Shown one piece after another: positions 33,981-42,410 of a stretch of DNA of 56,072 nucleotides (position 1 is its first letter; each line of letters starts with the position of its first letter). Origin of the DNA: UBA3700 sp964478025 (GTDB lineage Bacteria > Bacillota > Clostridia > Christensenellales > UBA3700); assembly GCA_964478025.1 (NCBI GenBank), contig CAYZGK010000010.1, positions 1 through 56,072 on the forward strand. Direction: 5' to 3'. The notes beneath the pieces were generated by a model. It made no database searches. It saw only the letters and a program-made list of their open reading frames with translations, and was not told where the DNA came from. The translations under genes and the position numbers were made by a program.

Positions 33981-34543
33981 AATCCCCATCTAGAACCTTT
34001 AGGTCCAAAAGATTTAGATTTTGCAAAAGGATTAGAAACATGGTTCTCTTGAGCAGGAACTTGGGAAACAGTCTTCTTTTCATGGTTATAATTTTTCTTT
34101 ATTTTATTTGGAGTAATAACAACGTATCTGTTTGGCTCTTCTCCTTCGCTTTCTGTAGTAACATATTTATCGTCTGCAAGAGCTGAATGAATAACTCTTC
34201 TTTCAAATGGATTCATTGGTTCTAACTTTTTAGGTTGACCAGATTTTGAAACTTGGAAAGCTAAACTTTTAGCAAGTTTTGTTAAAGTTTGTTCTCTTTT
34301 TGCTCTAAAGCCATCGCCATCAATAACTAGACGCTTCTTTTCGTCTTTGTTTTTGTTTATTAATAAAAGTGTTAAATATTGAATACTGTCAAGAACGTCG
34401 CCTCTATATCCAATCAAAACTGAAGTATCTGGACCAACAAGTTCAACTTTGTATTCATCTTCATTTTCGGTTACAACTGCTTCGCAGTTAAGTCCTAATT
34501 TTTCTATAATACCTTCTATAAAATTTTTAATTGTATCTACCAT
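33977..34543 (-). CDS. jag: RNA-binding protein Jag/KhpB
   Basis: 188 residues. KH-like domain with VLIGYRGDVLDSIQYLTLLLIN followed by an R3H domain (ERRVIHSALADDKYVTTESEGEEPNRYVVI with the R-x3-H). The N-terminal Jag_N domain found in longer Jag/EloR proteins is absent, as in some Clostridia. The tail is basic and Asn/Ser-rich. It affects RNA and cell-elongation control in Firmicutes. Lies 14 nt after yidC in the rpmH-rnpA-yidD-yidC-jag operon. The end overlaps the parB stop. Confidence 0.93.
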   Translation of the reverse strand: MVDTIKNFIEGIIEKLGLNCEAVVTENEDEYKVELVGPDTSVLIGYRGDVLDSIQYLTLLLINKNKDEKKRLVIDGDGFRAKREQTLTKLAKSLAFQVSKSGQPKKLEPMNPFERRVIHSALADDKYVTTESEGEEPNRYVVITPNKIKKNYNHEKKTVSQVPAQENHVSNPFAKSKSFGPKGSRWGF

Positions 34544-34556
34544 AAAGTACCTCTAA

Positions 34557-35756
34557 TTAACTAATTTTAATCATTGAAGAGTCCTCTTCTTTTAACTCTT
34601 TCTTTTCTTTTGCCTTCATTATAGTATTTATTAGCAATGTTGTTAATGTAGACATAACATTTGAAACAAAGTAATAAATAGCAAATGCTGCACTATATAA
34701 CATTGAGAATATAGCCAACATGATAGGCATCATGTAAGTCATCATCTTTTGTGTCTTTTGTTGTTGCTGTTGTTGTTCTTTAGTTCCAACCATAGATTGT
34801 TGGCTGTTAGAACTTCTTTGCATTATAAATGTAGACAAGAAACTTGTTAATAAAGATAAGATTGGAAGAATAAAGTAACCGTTCCAATTCTTTATATCCC
34901 AAGTTGAAGTCTTGTTAAATCTAGACATTGAAGATTGTACTAGGTTTGTATAAGATGTATGAATTTGTGTATCAGATATTGATGCACCAATACCACCAGT
35001 TCCAGTAGAAATATAAGCCTTGTAACTAGGAATTACATCGGTACCAACGTCTGATTTAAATACGTTTTTAACCCAAAGCCAACCAACTTTTTCTAAGTTC
35101 TCTTCATATTTGTCTGCAAGTTTTTCATTTAGTTCCGCATAAGCTGTTGGACTATCTGCTTCTAGTGTTTCATAAACAATAAAGCCCTTAGAAATAATTA
35201 GATTTCCACTTTCATCAGTTTTTGTGCAATAAGCTTGCAAAGAATCAAAATTCTTTGAATATCCTTGAGTGTTAAGAAATTCAGCTTGTTGTTCTTCTGT
35301 TAATTGGTTGTAGTTATAATCAACTATATATTCTGTGTAAACTTGATCCAAATCTTCAACTAGCACTTCGTTTTCATATGTAACTAATGCTCTAAAGCCT
35401 GCAAATACAACAAAGAAAACAACCATTGTAACTATTAAAGGAATACAAGAAGAAAAAACGTTGATTTTTGCACTACGTTGAAGCTCATATTGCTTTTGTT
35501 TTAATAAATCTGGATTTCTACCGTATTGTTTTTCAAGTTTTTCTAATTTTGGCTTCAATGCGGCCATTTTCTTTTGTTGGTTGCGCATAGAAACTCTTTG
35601 CCAAATATCTAATGGAGATAGAACTAATTTTAGTAAAATACTAAAGACAACTACGGTCCATCCGAAGTTGCCAATCCAATTGTATAAAAGCAATAGAAGC
35701 TTTCCTATCCAATTTGTTAATTCTGCAGAAATTAGTATGTTTGTCATAAAAGCCAT
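34557..35756 (-). CDS. yidC: Membrane protein insertase YidC
   Basis: 399 residues. TM1 with LLLLYNWIGNFGWTVVVFSILLKLVLSPL, the cytoplasmic helical pair (MAALKPKLEKLEKQYGRNPDLLKQKQ, conserved), then three or four more TM helices near 285-385. A roughly 170-residue extracytoplasmic loop (about 130-285) between the second and third TM is larger than in Bacillus SpoIIIJ, where it is short. The C-terminus is charged. Inserts membrane proteins alone or with Sec. Its first 13 nt overlap yidD. Confidence 0.94.
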   Translation of the reverse strand: MAFMTNILISAELTNWIGKLLLLLYNWIGNFGWTVVVFSILLKLVLSPLDIWQRVSMRNQQKKMAALKPKLEKLEKQYGRNPDLLKQKQYELQRSAKINVFSSCIPLIVTMVVFFVVFAGFRALVTYENEVLVEDLDQVYTEYIVDYNYNQLTEEQQAEFLNTQGYSKNFDSLQAYCTKTDESGNLIISKGFIVYETLEADSPTAYAELNEKLADKYEENLEKVGWLWVKNVFKSDVGTDVIPSYKAYISTGTGGIGASISDTQIHTSYTNLVQSSMSRFNKTSTWDIKNWNGYFILPILSLLTSFLSTFIMQRSSNSQQSMVGTKEQQQQQQKTQKMMTYMMPIMLAIFSMLYSAAFAIYYFVSNVMSTLTTLLINTIMKAKEKKELKEEDSSMIKIS

Positions 35757-35983
35757 TTTGATTTTCCTTTAAAATTATCCTTAACAGGGTCAAATCCTCC
35801 TTTTGCAAAAGGATTACACCTAAGTATTCTAAAAGCCCCCTTAAATACGCCTATAAAAAATCCATGTTTTTTAATCGCTTGTCCCATATAGGCAGAGCAT
35901 GATGGTGTATAGATACAAGAGGATGGCAAAATAGGATTAATAAAGTTTTTGTAATAGTCTAAAAAGATTTTTCCTAAAAACAA
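35744..35983 (-). CDS. yidD: Membrane protein insertion efficiency factor YidD
   Basis: 79 residues. YKNFINPILPSSCIYTPSCSAYMGQAIKKHG and RILRCNPFAKGGFDPV are the conserved YidD motifs, with three cysteines. A small amphipathic membrane-associated protein that aids YidC. Between rnpA (1 nt away) and yidC (13-nt overlap). Confidence 0.96.
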   Translation of the reverse strand: MFLGKIFLDYYKNFINPILPSSCIYTPSCSAYMGQAIKKHGFFIGVFKGAFRILRCNPFAKGGFDPVKDNFKGKSKWLL

Positions 35984-35984
35984 T

Positions 35985-36323
35985 TTAATTCTCCTTGTAC
36001 AAGCCAGCTTTTTTTAGTGTTTCTGTTAAAGTTTCTTTTATTGTTGCTGAATCTAATACATCAATGCCGGGTTTTGCAATTATTACGTAATTGTAATTAT
36101 CTGCAATATTTGGAATTAAAGATCTAAAAGATTCTCTAAGTCTCCTTCTAGTTCTGTTTCTAATGACAGCATTTCCTACTTTTTTGCTAACTATAAAGCC
36201 AACATGAAGTGGATATTTTGAAGGGGTATAAATAAGTATAAAGGCTTTGGACCTAGCCGTTGAGCCTTTTTTTAAGACGTAATTAAATACTTTTTGTCCA
36301 CGAAGCCTATACTTTTTTTGCAT
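35985..36323 (-). CDS. rnpA: Ribonuclease P protein component
   Basis: 112 residues. Basic protein with YRLRGQKVFNYVLKKGST, then FIVSKKVGNAVIRNRTRRRLRE, the RNR signature motif of RnpA. Binds the catalytic RNase P RNA to mature tRNA 5' ends. Starts 4 nt after the rpmH stop. Confidence 0.97.
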   Translation of the reverse strand: MQKKYRLRGQKVFNYVLKKGSTARSKAFILIYTPSKYPLHVGFIVSKKVGNAVIRNRTRRRLRESFRSLIPNIADNYNYVIIAKPGIDVLDSATIKETLTETLKKAGLYKEN

Positions 36324-36327
36324 TCAA

Positions 36328-36462
36328 TTAAGCAGTAAGTTGTTTTCTGCCCTTAGCTCTACGTCTCTTTAAAACTCTTCTTCCTGTAGCAGAAGCCATT
36401 CTCTTACGGAAGCCATGAACTTTACTTCTTGTTCTTTTCTTTGGTTGATAAGTTTGTTTCAT
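36328..36462 (-). CDS. rpmH: 50S ribosomal protein bL34
   Basis: 44 residues: MKQTYQPKKRTRSKVHGF, then RKRMASATGRRVLKRRRAKG and RKQLTA. This is the complete, very basic bL34. GAGG precedes the ATG by 8 nt. First gene of the rpmH-rnpA-yidD-yidC-jag operon, driven by TTGACA-18-TATACT. In most Firmicutes it lies right beside dnaA in the opposite direction; here it is 8.7 kb to the right of the dnaA stop. Confidence 0.98.
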   Translation of the reverse strand: MKQTYQPKKRTRSKVHGFRKRMASATGRRVLKRRRAKGRKQLTA

Positions 36463-36505
36463 TTTTTAATCCTCGCTTTCTTTTATTTATATAATAAACG
36501 AAAAT

Positions 36506-36535
36506 AGTATATATTATATTAATTTTAGGTGTCAA
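36506..36535 (-). promoter_or_regulatory. rpmH promoter
   Basis: TTGACA (36535..36530), an 18-nt spacer and TATACT (36511..36506), 43 nt before the ATG: a near-consensus strong promoter, as expected for a ribosomal protein operon. Confidence 0.8.
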
Positions 36536-36924
36536 GCAAAAACGCAAAAAGGTAGAAAGTGCAGGGAAGGAAATTTTGATAAAAAAAGGTGTTTTCTCTT
36601 GATAAGTTTCTTGTGTAACAAATCTTTTTATAAACAAAGTTCTAGAAAATTTCAAAAATACGATACTCTCGAGTGTTTCGAAAAGTAGAAATTTTGTTTT
36701 GTTGTTTAAAAATCCTTCCTTAAAACAAATGTTCTATGTATTATAGATTTTTGTTTCACGCAATTTATGAAACATAAATATACTAATGTGTTTAGTTGTA
36801 CATACATAGTTCTTATATTTATTAAATGTGAATTTCTGTTTTAAATATATGCAAAGATCTGGTGTTAATGTTGGATATTATATAAAGACTTCTGGTTAAA
36901 TTATTCTTTTATATATTTGTATCC

Positions 36925-37040
36925 AATAAAAAAAAGAATAGAAGCTGTGAGATAACGTTTTTTTGCTTCTACTCTTTTTAGATTTTAGTTCTACTAAAGA
37001 AATAATTGTTAATTGTTTAAGGCATCTTTCTCTTCGTCTA
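36925..37040 (-). ncRNA. Candidate small RNA
   Basis: On the minus strand a consensus promoter TTGACA (37074..37069), 17 nt, TATATT (37051..37046) is followed after about 65 nt by a 12-bp stem. The stem is 36965-36976 with 36934-36945, ending GCTTCTATTCTT, one G-U pair; U8 follows. The predicted transcript is about 110 nt. The only ATGs in it are followed at once by stops, so no peptide is apparent. Confidence 0.55.
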
Positions 37041-37068
37041 CATATAATATAACATAGCAAAACCATAT

Positions 37069-37074
37069 TGTCAA
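37069..37074 (-). promoter_or_regulatory. -35 box of the small RNA candidate
   Basis: Perfect TTGACA, 17 nt upstream of TATATT at 37051..37046; predicted transcription start near 37040. Confidence 0.6.
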
Positions 37075-37124
37075 TACCTAAATTGTAAAATTTTTTTAAT
37101 CGGTGTTGATTAAATAGGGGGGGG

Positions 37125-37285
37125 CAAAATGTCAGACCTATTTTATCCATATTTTGAATTTGATAAAAATAAGAAAATTTTGGATCTTTTTAGCGATTAG
37201 ATTATATATCCTGTTTTAAAATTGTTAGATTTTAAGAACGGCCAATTCAAAATGTATAAATTTGGCCAACTCAAAATGCGGGATT
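37125..37285. mobile_element. Possible remnant end of an IS21-like element
   Basis: After a G8 run comes TGTCAGACC, then two 15-bp direct repeats differing at one base: GGCCAATTCAAAATG and GGCCAACTCAAAATG, starting 26 bp apart (near 37239 and 37265). IS21-family ends carry multiple terminal repeats of this GGCC-A-TTCAAAATG style. No transposase remains. Assignment is tentative. Confidence 0.35.
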
Positions 37286-37912
37286 TGCTTAGACATGGGG
37301 TTGTAAAAAGAATTTATTAAAATTTGAAAAAATAAATTCCAGTTAAAACAGAATTTTTTTCAATCATTGTTTTTTTTTGTAATAGTAGTCTTTATTGTTT
37401 TATATGTACAAAAACTTCAATATAAAAATGTACAAAATTTTTAAATAGACTCTAAAGCATATTTATCTGAATAGAATTATCTTTAAATAATCTCTTTTTT
37501 TAATTTCAAAAATTGTTGTTAGATAAATTATATATTGCGCTAAATTCAAGCTCTGGCTCTTGTTGAATAAAATATTCTTTATAATTTTTTTTAAAACGTT
37601 ATTTTGGAAAATGAATTTAAGTTTTATTTTTATATATAAATTTCTTTTTGGATGAATAATAAAATTTTGTTTTTATAACTTTTCTCTCTTATTGGATTTA
37701 CGTTTTAATGAAAATAATAGAGAATAATAAGTTTATCTTGGTTAATATTGCTTAAAATTTTATGTCGTATATGTTAGAAAAATTTATGTATTTGGGTGGA
37801 AAAATTAATGTTGTTTTTTGGAATATGTATGCATTTATTTTCAAAAAGAAACTTTTTAAATCTAGTAAAATAGGGATATGTTTAAAAAAAGTGTTTTAAT
37901 TTTAAAAAATAA

Positions 37913-37942
37913 AAAAATGACCTTCAATTCGAAGGTCGTTTT
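37913..37942 (-). terminator. Terminator of the 24-residue peptide gene
   Basis: GACCTTC-AATTC-GAAGGTC, a perfect 7-bp GC-containing stem extended by A-T pairs. On the minus strand it is followed by seven U. It is about 50 nt beyond the peptide's stop codon. Confidence 0.85.
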
Positions 37943-37990
37943 ATATAAGGGGTTAATTATGAAATAAGCTTTATTTAGTTAAAACAAGAA

Positions 37991-38065
37991 TTATTTTGTC
38001 CAGTAGCAATAATGATCTACTACACCAAAATCTTTAGCAATTTTCTTAAATAATTTATTTAACAT
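37991..38065 (-). CDS. 24-residue peptide gene, function unknown
   Basis: ATG at 38065..38063 with AAAGGA 9 nt upstream; peptide MLNKLFKKIAKDFG followed by VVDHYCYWTK and stop. The first half is amphipathic and basic; the second has a His-Tyr-Cys-Tyr-Trp cluster. A TATACT box lies about 44-49 nt upstream (38114..38109) and a strong terminator follows, so it is a complete small transcription unit. It is divergent from an AraC-type regulator 118 bp away. A signalling peptide, a leader peptide or a small membrane-active protein are all possible; no family is recognised. Confidence 0.55.
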   Translation of the reverse strand: MLNKLFKKIAKDFGVVDHYCYWTK

Positions 38066-38182
38066 TTATTTATGTCCTTTTGTTTTCTTGTTTTTTATTT
38101 TCGTGAATAGTATATTATTAAATTAGAAATAATTCATTTAATTTTTGCGAAAATTATTCTCAAAAATTGCGGTGGTTTATAT

Positions 38183-38986
38183 ATGATAGCAGAGTACGAA
38201 TTAGCAAGAGAAAACGATGAAAGATTGTTTGTAGTAGCAAATAAGGACAATGAATGCCCTCTTCACTTTCATAGAAAACTTGAAATTATGTATGTGATTG
38301 AAGGTGAAAAACAAGTTATTTGCGATGATAAAACATATATTTTAAAGCAAGATCAAATCTTTGTTGCCGATTCCTATGCAATGCATAGCTATATAAAAAG
38401 CGAGAATAGCAGACAAGTCGTTATTGTTATCCCAAATCACCTTCTTAGAGATTTTTATTTGTTATACTCTAATAAAAAATTTAAAGATTGTGTTTTAAGA
38501 GAAAAATATACCTGTCAGTTTCTTAAACCAACAATTTTAGGGTTAACCGAAAAAGAATCTAATCCCCTTTTAAATCAGGGAAGAATTGATTCACTTTTAG
38601 GCATGCTTGTTCAAGAAATAGGACTTGAGGATAGAAAATACCAATTTGATCAAAATCTAATAGAAGAAGTATTGGCATATATTAATGAAAATTATAAAGA
38701 AGAAATAGATTTAGAGTCCCTTTCTAACCATTTTGGATATAGTAAATATTATTTTTCAAGAATGTTTAATAATTTTTTAAATATAAATATTACTAGTTAT
38801 TTATCAATGGTTCGCCTGCAAGCTGCAATAGAACTTTTAAAGCAAGGAAAGAAAACCGTTTCTGACGCAGCGTATGAAGCAGGATTTGCAAGTATACAAA
38901 CATTTTATAGGGCAGTTAAGAAAAATTATTCATATAAAAGAGTAAAAGATTTAGTTCAAATAGAAAATAATGAGGTAAAGGAGTAA
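38183..38986 (+). CDS. AraC-family transcriptional regulator with cupin sensor domain
   Basis: 267 residues. The N-terminal cupin (about 10-110) has the metal-style motif CPLHFHRKLEIMYVIEGE. The C-terminal double HTH (about 165-260) reads LESLSNHFGYSKYYFSRMFNNFLNINITSYL and VSDAAYEAGFASIQTFYRAVKKNY. A ligand, probably a sugar or small molecule, is sensed by the cupin. GGTGG lies upstream of the ATG. The HD gene follows by 5 nt, so it heads the long housekeeping operon. The divergent peptide gene is a natural candidate target. Confidence 0.9.
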   Translation: MIAEYELARENDERLFVVANKDNECPLHFHRKLEIMYVIEGEKQVICDDKTYILKQDQIFVADSYAMHSYIKSENSRQVVIVIPNHLLRDFYLLYSNKKFKDCVLREKYTCQFLKPTILGLTEKESNPLLNQGRIDSLLGMLVQEIGLEDRKYQFDQNLIEEVLAYINENYKEEIDLESLSNHFGYSKYYFSRMFNNFLNINITSYLSMVRLQAAIELLKQGKKTVSDAAYEAGFASIQTFYRAVKKNYSYKRVKDLVQIENNEVKE

Positions 38987-38991
38987 AAACA

Positions 38992-39594
38992 ATGACACCA
39001 GAGGAAAATAAAAATTTATTTACAACAATATACAAAAACAATATAAAAAGAGAAGGCTCGAAAGAATTATTCGATTGGATAGAAAATTCTGACTTTTTTG
39101 CAGCACCAGCAAGCTCTAATTATCATTTAGCAACAGTTGGTGGATTATGTGAACATAGTATTAATGTTTATAATAATTTAAAAAGATTAATAATTTTAGA
39201 GAAAAATGTTCATCCAGAGTTATTAAAAAATATCACAGAAGAAAATATTGCAATTTGTGCCCTTTTACATGATTTATGTAAGATAGATTTTTATGTAGTT
39301 GAAGAAAAAAATGTTAAAAATGAATTTGGTGTTTGGGTAAAACAACCATATTACAAAATAAAAGAAAAATTTCCAATGGGACATGGAGAAAAATCCGTAT
39401 TTCTTATAAATAGATTCATGAAACTTGAAGGACAAGAGGCGTTGGCTATAAATTGGCATATGGGAGCATTTGATAAAAGAGTAATTGGTGGTGATCATTC
39501 TGTAAGCGATGCTTTTGAAAAATGTCCACTAGCATGTTTAACACATATGGCCGATTCTTTAGCTTCATTTATAGATGAAAGGAAAGTAGATTAA
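38992..39594 (+). CDS. HD-domain hydrolase
   Basis: 200 residues. HD-superfamily phosphohydrolase: metal-ligand His in GGLCEHSINVYNN, then ICALLHDLCKIDFY with the HD pair, and later His/Asp ligands (MGHGEKSV, NWHMGAFDK, THMADSLASF). The substrate is not readable; related proteins hydrolyse nucleotides or act near tRNA genes. GGAG precedes the ATG, and its TAA overlaps the mazG ATG (TAATG). Confidence 0.85.
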   Translation: MTPEENKNLFTTIYKNNIKREGSKELFDWIENSDFFAAPASSNYHLATVGGLCEHSINVYNNLKRLIILEKNVHPELLKNITEENIAICALLHDLCKIDFYVVEEKNVKNEFGVWVKQPYYKIKEKFPMGHGEKSVFLINRFMKLEGQEALAINWHMGAFDKRVIGGDHSVSDAFEKCPLACLTHMADSLASFIDERKVD

Positions 39595-40886
39595 TGATAA
39601 AAGTTGTAGGTCTTGGTTGTGAAGAAGGGCAATTAACATTAAAAGGTGCTCAAGTAATAAATGAAAGTAAGAAGGTTTATGTAAGAACAGCTCTTACTGA
39701 AACTTATAATTACTTTCTAAAAAATAATATAGAAAATATACCTCTTGATTATATATATGAAGAGGCAGAAAATTTTGATACTTTAGATAGTAAAATTATA
39801 GATATACTTTTAAAGGAAGAAGATGCTTGTTATTGTGTAAATGGAAGTGGTTTTGATGATAGAACAGTTCTTGAACTTCAAAAGAAGGCAAAAATAGAAA
39901 TTTATCCTTCAGTATCGCTAGGCTCTAGTTTTGAAAAAGCTTCACTTTCTGTTTTAAAAATTAGTGCTTATGAATTAATTTCAAATAAAGGATTTAATTA
40001 TGATACAAGAACAACTCTTGTTGTTACAGATGTAGATAATAATTATGTAGCATCAGATGTAAAATTGGTTTTATCTAATATTTTAGGTGATGAACAAGAA
40101 GTAGAGTTTAATGGTAAAAAAATCCAAGTATTTGAAATAGATAGACAAGAAAAGTATGACTATAAAACAACAATTATTTGTGAACCAATAAACTTAATAA
40201 AGAAATACAGATTTAATTTTTTAGATCTTTATTTAATAATGAAAATATTAAGAAGCGAGAATGGTTGCGAGTGGGATAAAGCTCAAAATCATGAAAGTAT
40301 TAGAGAAAATATCCTAGAAGAAGCATATGAAATGGTAGATGCTATTAATTCCCAAGATATAGAAAATATGATTGAAGAAAATGGAGATTTAACTCTTCAA
40401 GCAATATTCCATATGGTAATAGGAGAAGACTTAGGAGAATATAATACAGAAGATGCATTAACTGGTATTTGTAAAAAGCTTATATTTAGACATCCTCATA
40501 TCTTTGGAGATATTAAAGCTACAAATAAAGAAGAAGCGTTAAAGGCATGGGAAAACGCAAAGGCAAAAGAGAAAAAATATACAAAACCTTCTAGTAAAAT
40601 GGATAGCATTGCAAAGGCGCTACCATCTATAGAAAAGGCTAAAAAAGTATTATCTATTGCCAAAAAGAATAATGCCCTTTCTCCTGAACTAAAAGATGCA
40701 ATTAATGCATTTAATGAAGCATATAAAAACTATATAGACGAAAAGACTGAGGATTTAGCAGGCAAGATGATGCTATCGCTTATATATGTTTTATATCTAA
40801 TGGACATAGATCCAGAAGTAGCTCTTTCAAAAGAACTAGAAAAGTTTATAGAAAACTTTAAAAAACAAGAAAATAATGAAAATTAA
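39594..40886 (+). CDS. mazG: MazG nucleotide pyrophosphohydrolase, YabN-type fusion
   Basis: 430 residues. The N-terminal about 210 residues are a tetrapyrrole-methylase-like domain (IKVVGLGCEEGQLTLKG, then CYCVNGSGFDD). The C-terminal half is the all-alpha MazG NTPase with NGCEWDKAQNHESIRENILEEAYEMVDAI and ENGDLTLQAIFH, the EExxE and ExxD metal sites. The same fusion is seen in Bacillus YabN. It removes aberrant nucleoside triphosphates. Overlaps both neighbours by a few bases, so it is tightly operonic. Confidence 0.93.
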   Translation: MIKVVGLGCEEGQLTLKGAQVINESKKVYVRTALTETYNYFLKNNIENIPLDYIYEEAENFDTLDSKIIDILLKEEDACYCVNGSGFDDRTVLELQKKAKIEIYPSVSLGSSFEKASLSVLKISAYELISNKGFNYDTRTTLVVTDVDNNYVASDVKLVLSNILGDEQEVEFNGKKIQVFEIDRQEKYDYKTTIICEPINLIKKYRFNFLDLYLIMKILRSENGCEWDKAQNHESIRENILEEAYEMVDAINSQDIENMIEENGDLTLQAIFHMVIGEDLGEYNTEDALTGICKKLIFRHPHIFGDIKATNKEEALKAWENAKAKEKKYTKPSSKMDSIAKALPSIEKAKKVLSIAKKNNALSPELKDAINAFNEAYKNYIDEKTEDLAGKMMLSLIYVLYLMDIDPEVALSKELEKFIENFKKQENNEN

Positions 40887-41799
40887 GAATTTAGAATTGG
40901 AAAATGATGTTGTTTTGGCGCCAATTGCTGGGTATTCAGATGTTGGATTTAGGGCAATTTGTGCAGAACTTGGTGCTGCAATAACATATACCGAAATGGC
41001 ATCAGCTAAAGGCTTATATTATCAATCAACAGATAAAACAAAAGAACTTTTAAATGTTACTGATTATGAAAAAATAAAAGCAGTTCAATTATTTGGAAGT
41101 GAAGGCTATTTTATGTCTTATGCTGTACAAAACGAAGCATTACAAAAGTTTGATTTAATAGATATAAATATGGGCTGCCCTGTTCCTAAAATAGTAAAAA
41201 ACCATGAAGGCAGTGCTTTAATGACAAATATTCCGGTTGCACAAGATGTTGTTAAAGCTTGTAAAATTTCTACAAATAAGCCTGTTACTATAAAAATGAG
41301 ATTAGGGTTTAATGAAATAAATGCGGTAGATTTTGCAAAGGCCATGGAAGATGCAGGTGCTGATGCAATAACTGTACATGGAAGACTAAGAAGTGAAATG
41401 TATATGGGACATAGCCATTGGGATGAAATAGAAAAAGTAGTAAAAGCAGTAAAAATTCCAGTATTTGCAAATGGTGATGTAAATTCCAAACAGGATTATT
41501 TAGATATTAAGGAAAAAACAGGAGCAGCAGGTGTTATGATTGCAAGAGGTGCTCTTGGAAATCCAAATATTTTTGCTCAAATTACAGGAAGAGAGGAAAA
41601 ACCTTTAAAGGAATTGATTTTAAAGCATATTGCCATAATGAAACAATTTCATTCAGATAAATATATTCATGCTAACTTTAAAAAGCATATAGCATGTTAT
41701 TATAAGGGAGTTAGGGGAAATAAAGAAGTAAAGTGTAAGGCGTTTGAAAGCAAAACGCTTGATGAAATGATAAAAATAATAGAGGATAGCGAAATATGA
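40876..41799 (+). CDS. dusB: tRNA-dihydrouridine synthase
   Basis: 307 residues. FMN TIM-barrel enzyme: LAPIAGYSDVGFRAICAELGA, the catalytic-cysteine motif MGCPVPKIVKNHEGSALM, TIKMRLGF, ITVHGRLRSEMY, IPVFANGDV and GVMIARGALGNP. Reduces uridines in tRNA using NADPH. Starts within the end of mazG (11-nt overlap), and its TGA overlaps the trmL ATG (ATGA). Confidence 0.95.
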   Translation: MKIKNLELENDVVLAPIAGYSDVGFRAICAELGAAITYTEMASAKGLYYQSTDKTKELLNVTDYEKIKAVQLFGSEGYFMSYAVQNEALQKFDLIDINMGCPVPKIVKNHEGSALMTNIPVAQDVVKACKISTNKPVTIKMRLGFNEINAVDFAKAMEDAGADAITVHGRLRSEMYMGHSHWDEIEKVVKAVKIPVFANGDVNSKQDYLDIKEKTGAAGVMIARGALGNPNIFAQITGREEKPLKELILKHIAIMKQFHSDKYIHANFKKHIACYYKGVRGNKEVKCKAFESKTLDEMIKIIEDSEI

Positions 41800-42344
41800 T
41801 AAACGTAATTTTAGTAAATCCAGATATTCCAAATAATACTGGAAACATTATAAGAACATGTGCAGTATCTGGAGCAAAACTACATGTGATAGAGCCTTGT
41901 GGGTTTAGCTGGGATGATAAATACTTAAAGAGAAGTGGATTAGATTATTGGGAATTTGCCGTTTGTACAAGATATGACGGTATGAAAGATTTCCTTGTAA
42001 AAAATTTCGGAGAAAATGCGGTAATTGTAGATAATGTTGCAGATTCAGTAAAACTAACTAAAGAAAAATCTGGAGCACAATTTGTCTTTGCTTCATCAAA
42101 GTCACAACATAATCATGTTGAAGTTAAATATGAAGACGATACATGGATATTCTTTGGTTGTGAAACAAAAGGTCTTGATGAAGAACTTTTATATAAAAAC
42201 TATGAAGATTGCGCTAGAATTCCTATGCTTGAGGATAGAAGATGTTTAAATTTAGCAAATAGTGTTTGTGTATTTATCTATGAAGTTTTAAGACAAAAGG
42301 ATTTTAAAGGATTAGAACAAATAGGTCATCTAACAAAGTATTAG
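41796..42344 (+). CDS. trmL: tRNA (cytidine34-2'-O)-methyltransferase
   Basis: 182 residues. SPOUT knot protein: VNPDIPNNTGNIIRTCA, FGCETKGLDEELL and IPMLEDRRCLNLANSVCVFIYEVLRQ. It reads RRCLNLANSV where the family usually has RSLNLSNSV. Methylates the wobble 2'-O of certain tRNA-Leu. Translationally coupled to dusB; 66 bp separate it from tilS. Confidence 0.94.
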   Translation: MINVILVNPDIPNNTGNIIRTCAVSGAKLHVIEPCGFSWDDKYLKRSGLDYWEFAVCTRYDGMKDFLVKNFGENAVIVDNVADSVKLTKEKSGAQFVFASSKSQHNHVEVKYEDDTWIFFGCETKGLDEELLYKNYEDCARIPMLEDRRCLNLANSVCVFIYEVLRQKDFKGLEQIGHLTKY

Positions 42345-42410
42345 TACTAAAATAAGTACGCTAAATTTCTCTATATAGAAAAAAATAAATACAAAAAGTA
42401 TAATATAACT

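Larger units (their letters stand above)
36463..37990. other. 1.5-kb region without ordinary genes
   Basis: It contains the rpmH promoter, a spaced inverted repeat GTTTCA/TGAAAC at 36753-36773 (not a proper parS), and a promoter-terminator unit on the minus strand (36925-37040). A G8 run precedes a possible insertion-sequence end with 15-bp repeats (37125-37280). Very AT-rich sequence without good reading frames fills 37300-37900, ending at the terminator of the 24-residue peptide gene. Confidence 0.7.

Noticed and set aside
36422..36655. 77-codon minus-strand ORF over the rpmH start
   Set aside because: It covers the rpmH promoter and ribosome site in another frame; rpmH itself is unmistakable.
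36753..36773. GTTTCA and TGAAAC as a parS site for ParB
   Set aside because: The half-sites are 9 bp apart; true parS (TGTTTCACGTGAAACA) has none. No canonical parS was seen in the window.
36896..37150. 84-codon minus-strand ORF upstream of rpmH
   Set aside because: Its start lies upstream of the consensus promoter and it runs through the terminator stem; composition is not protein-like. The small RNA reading explains the signals better.
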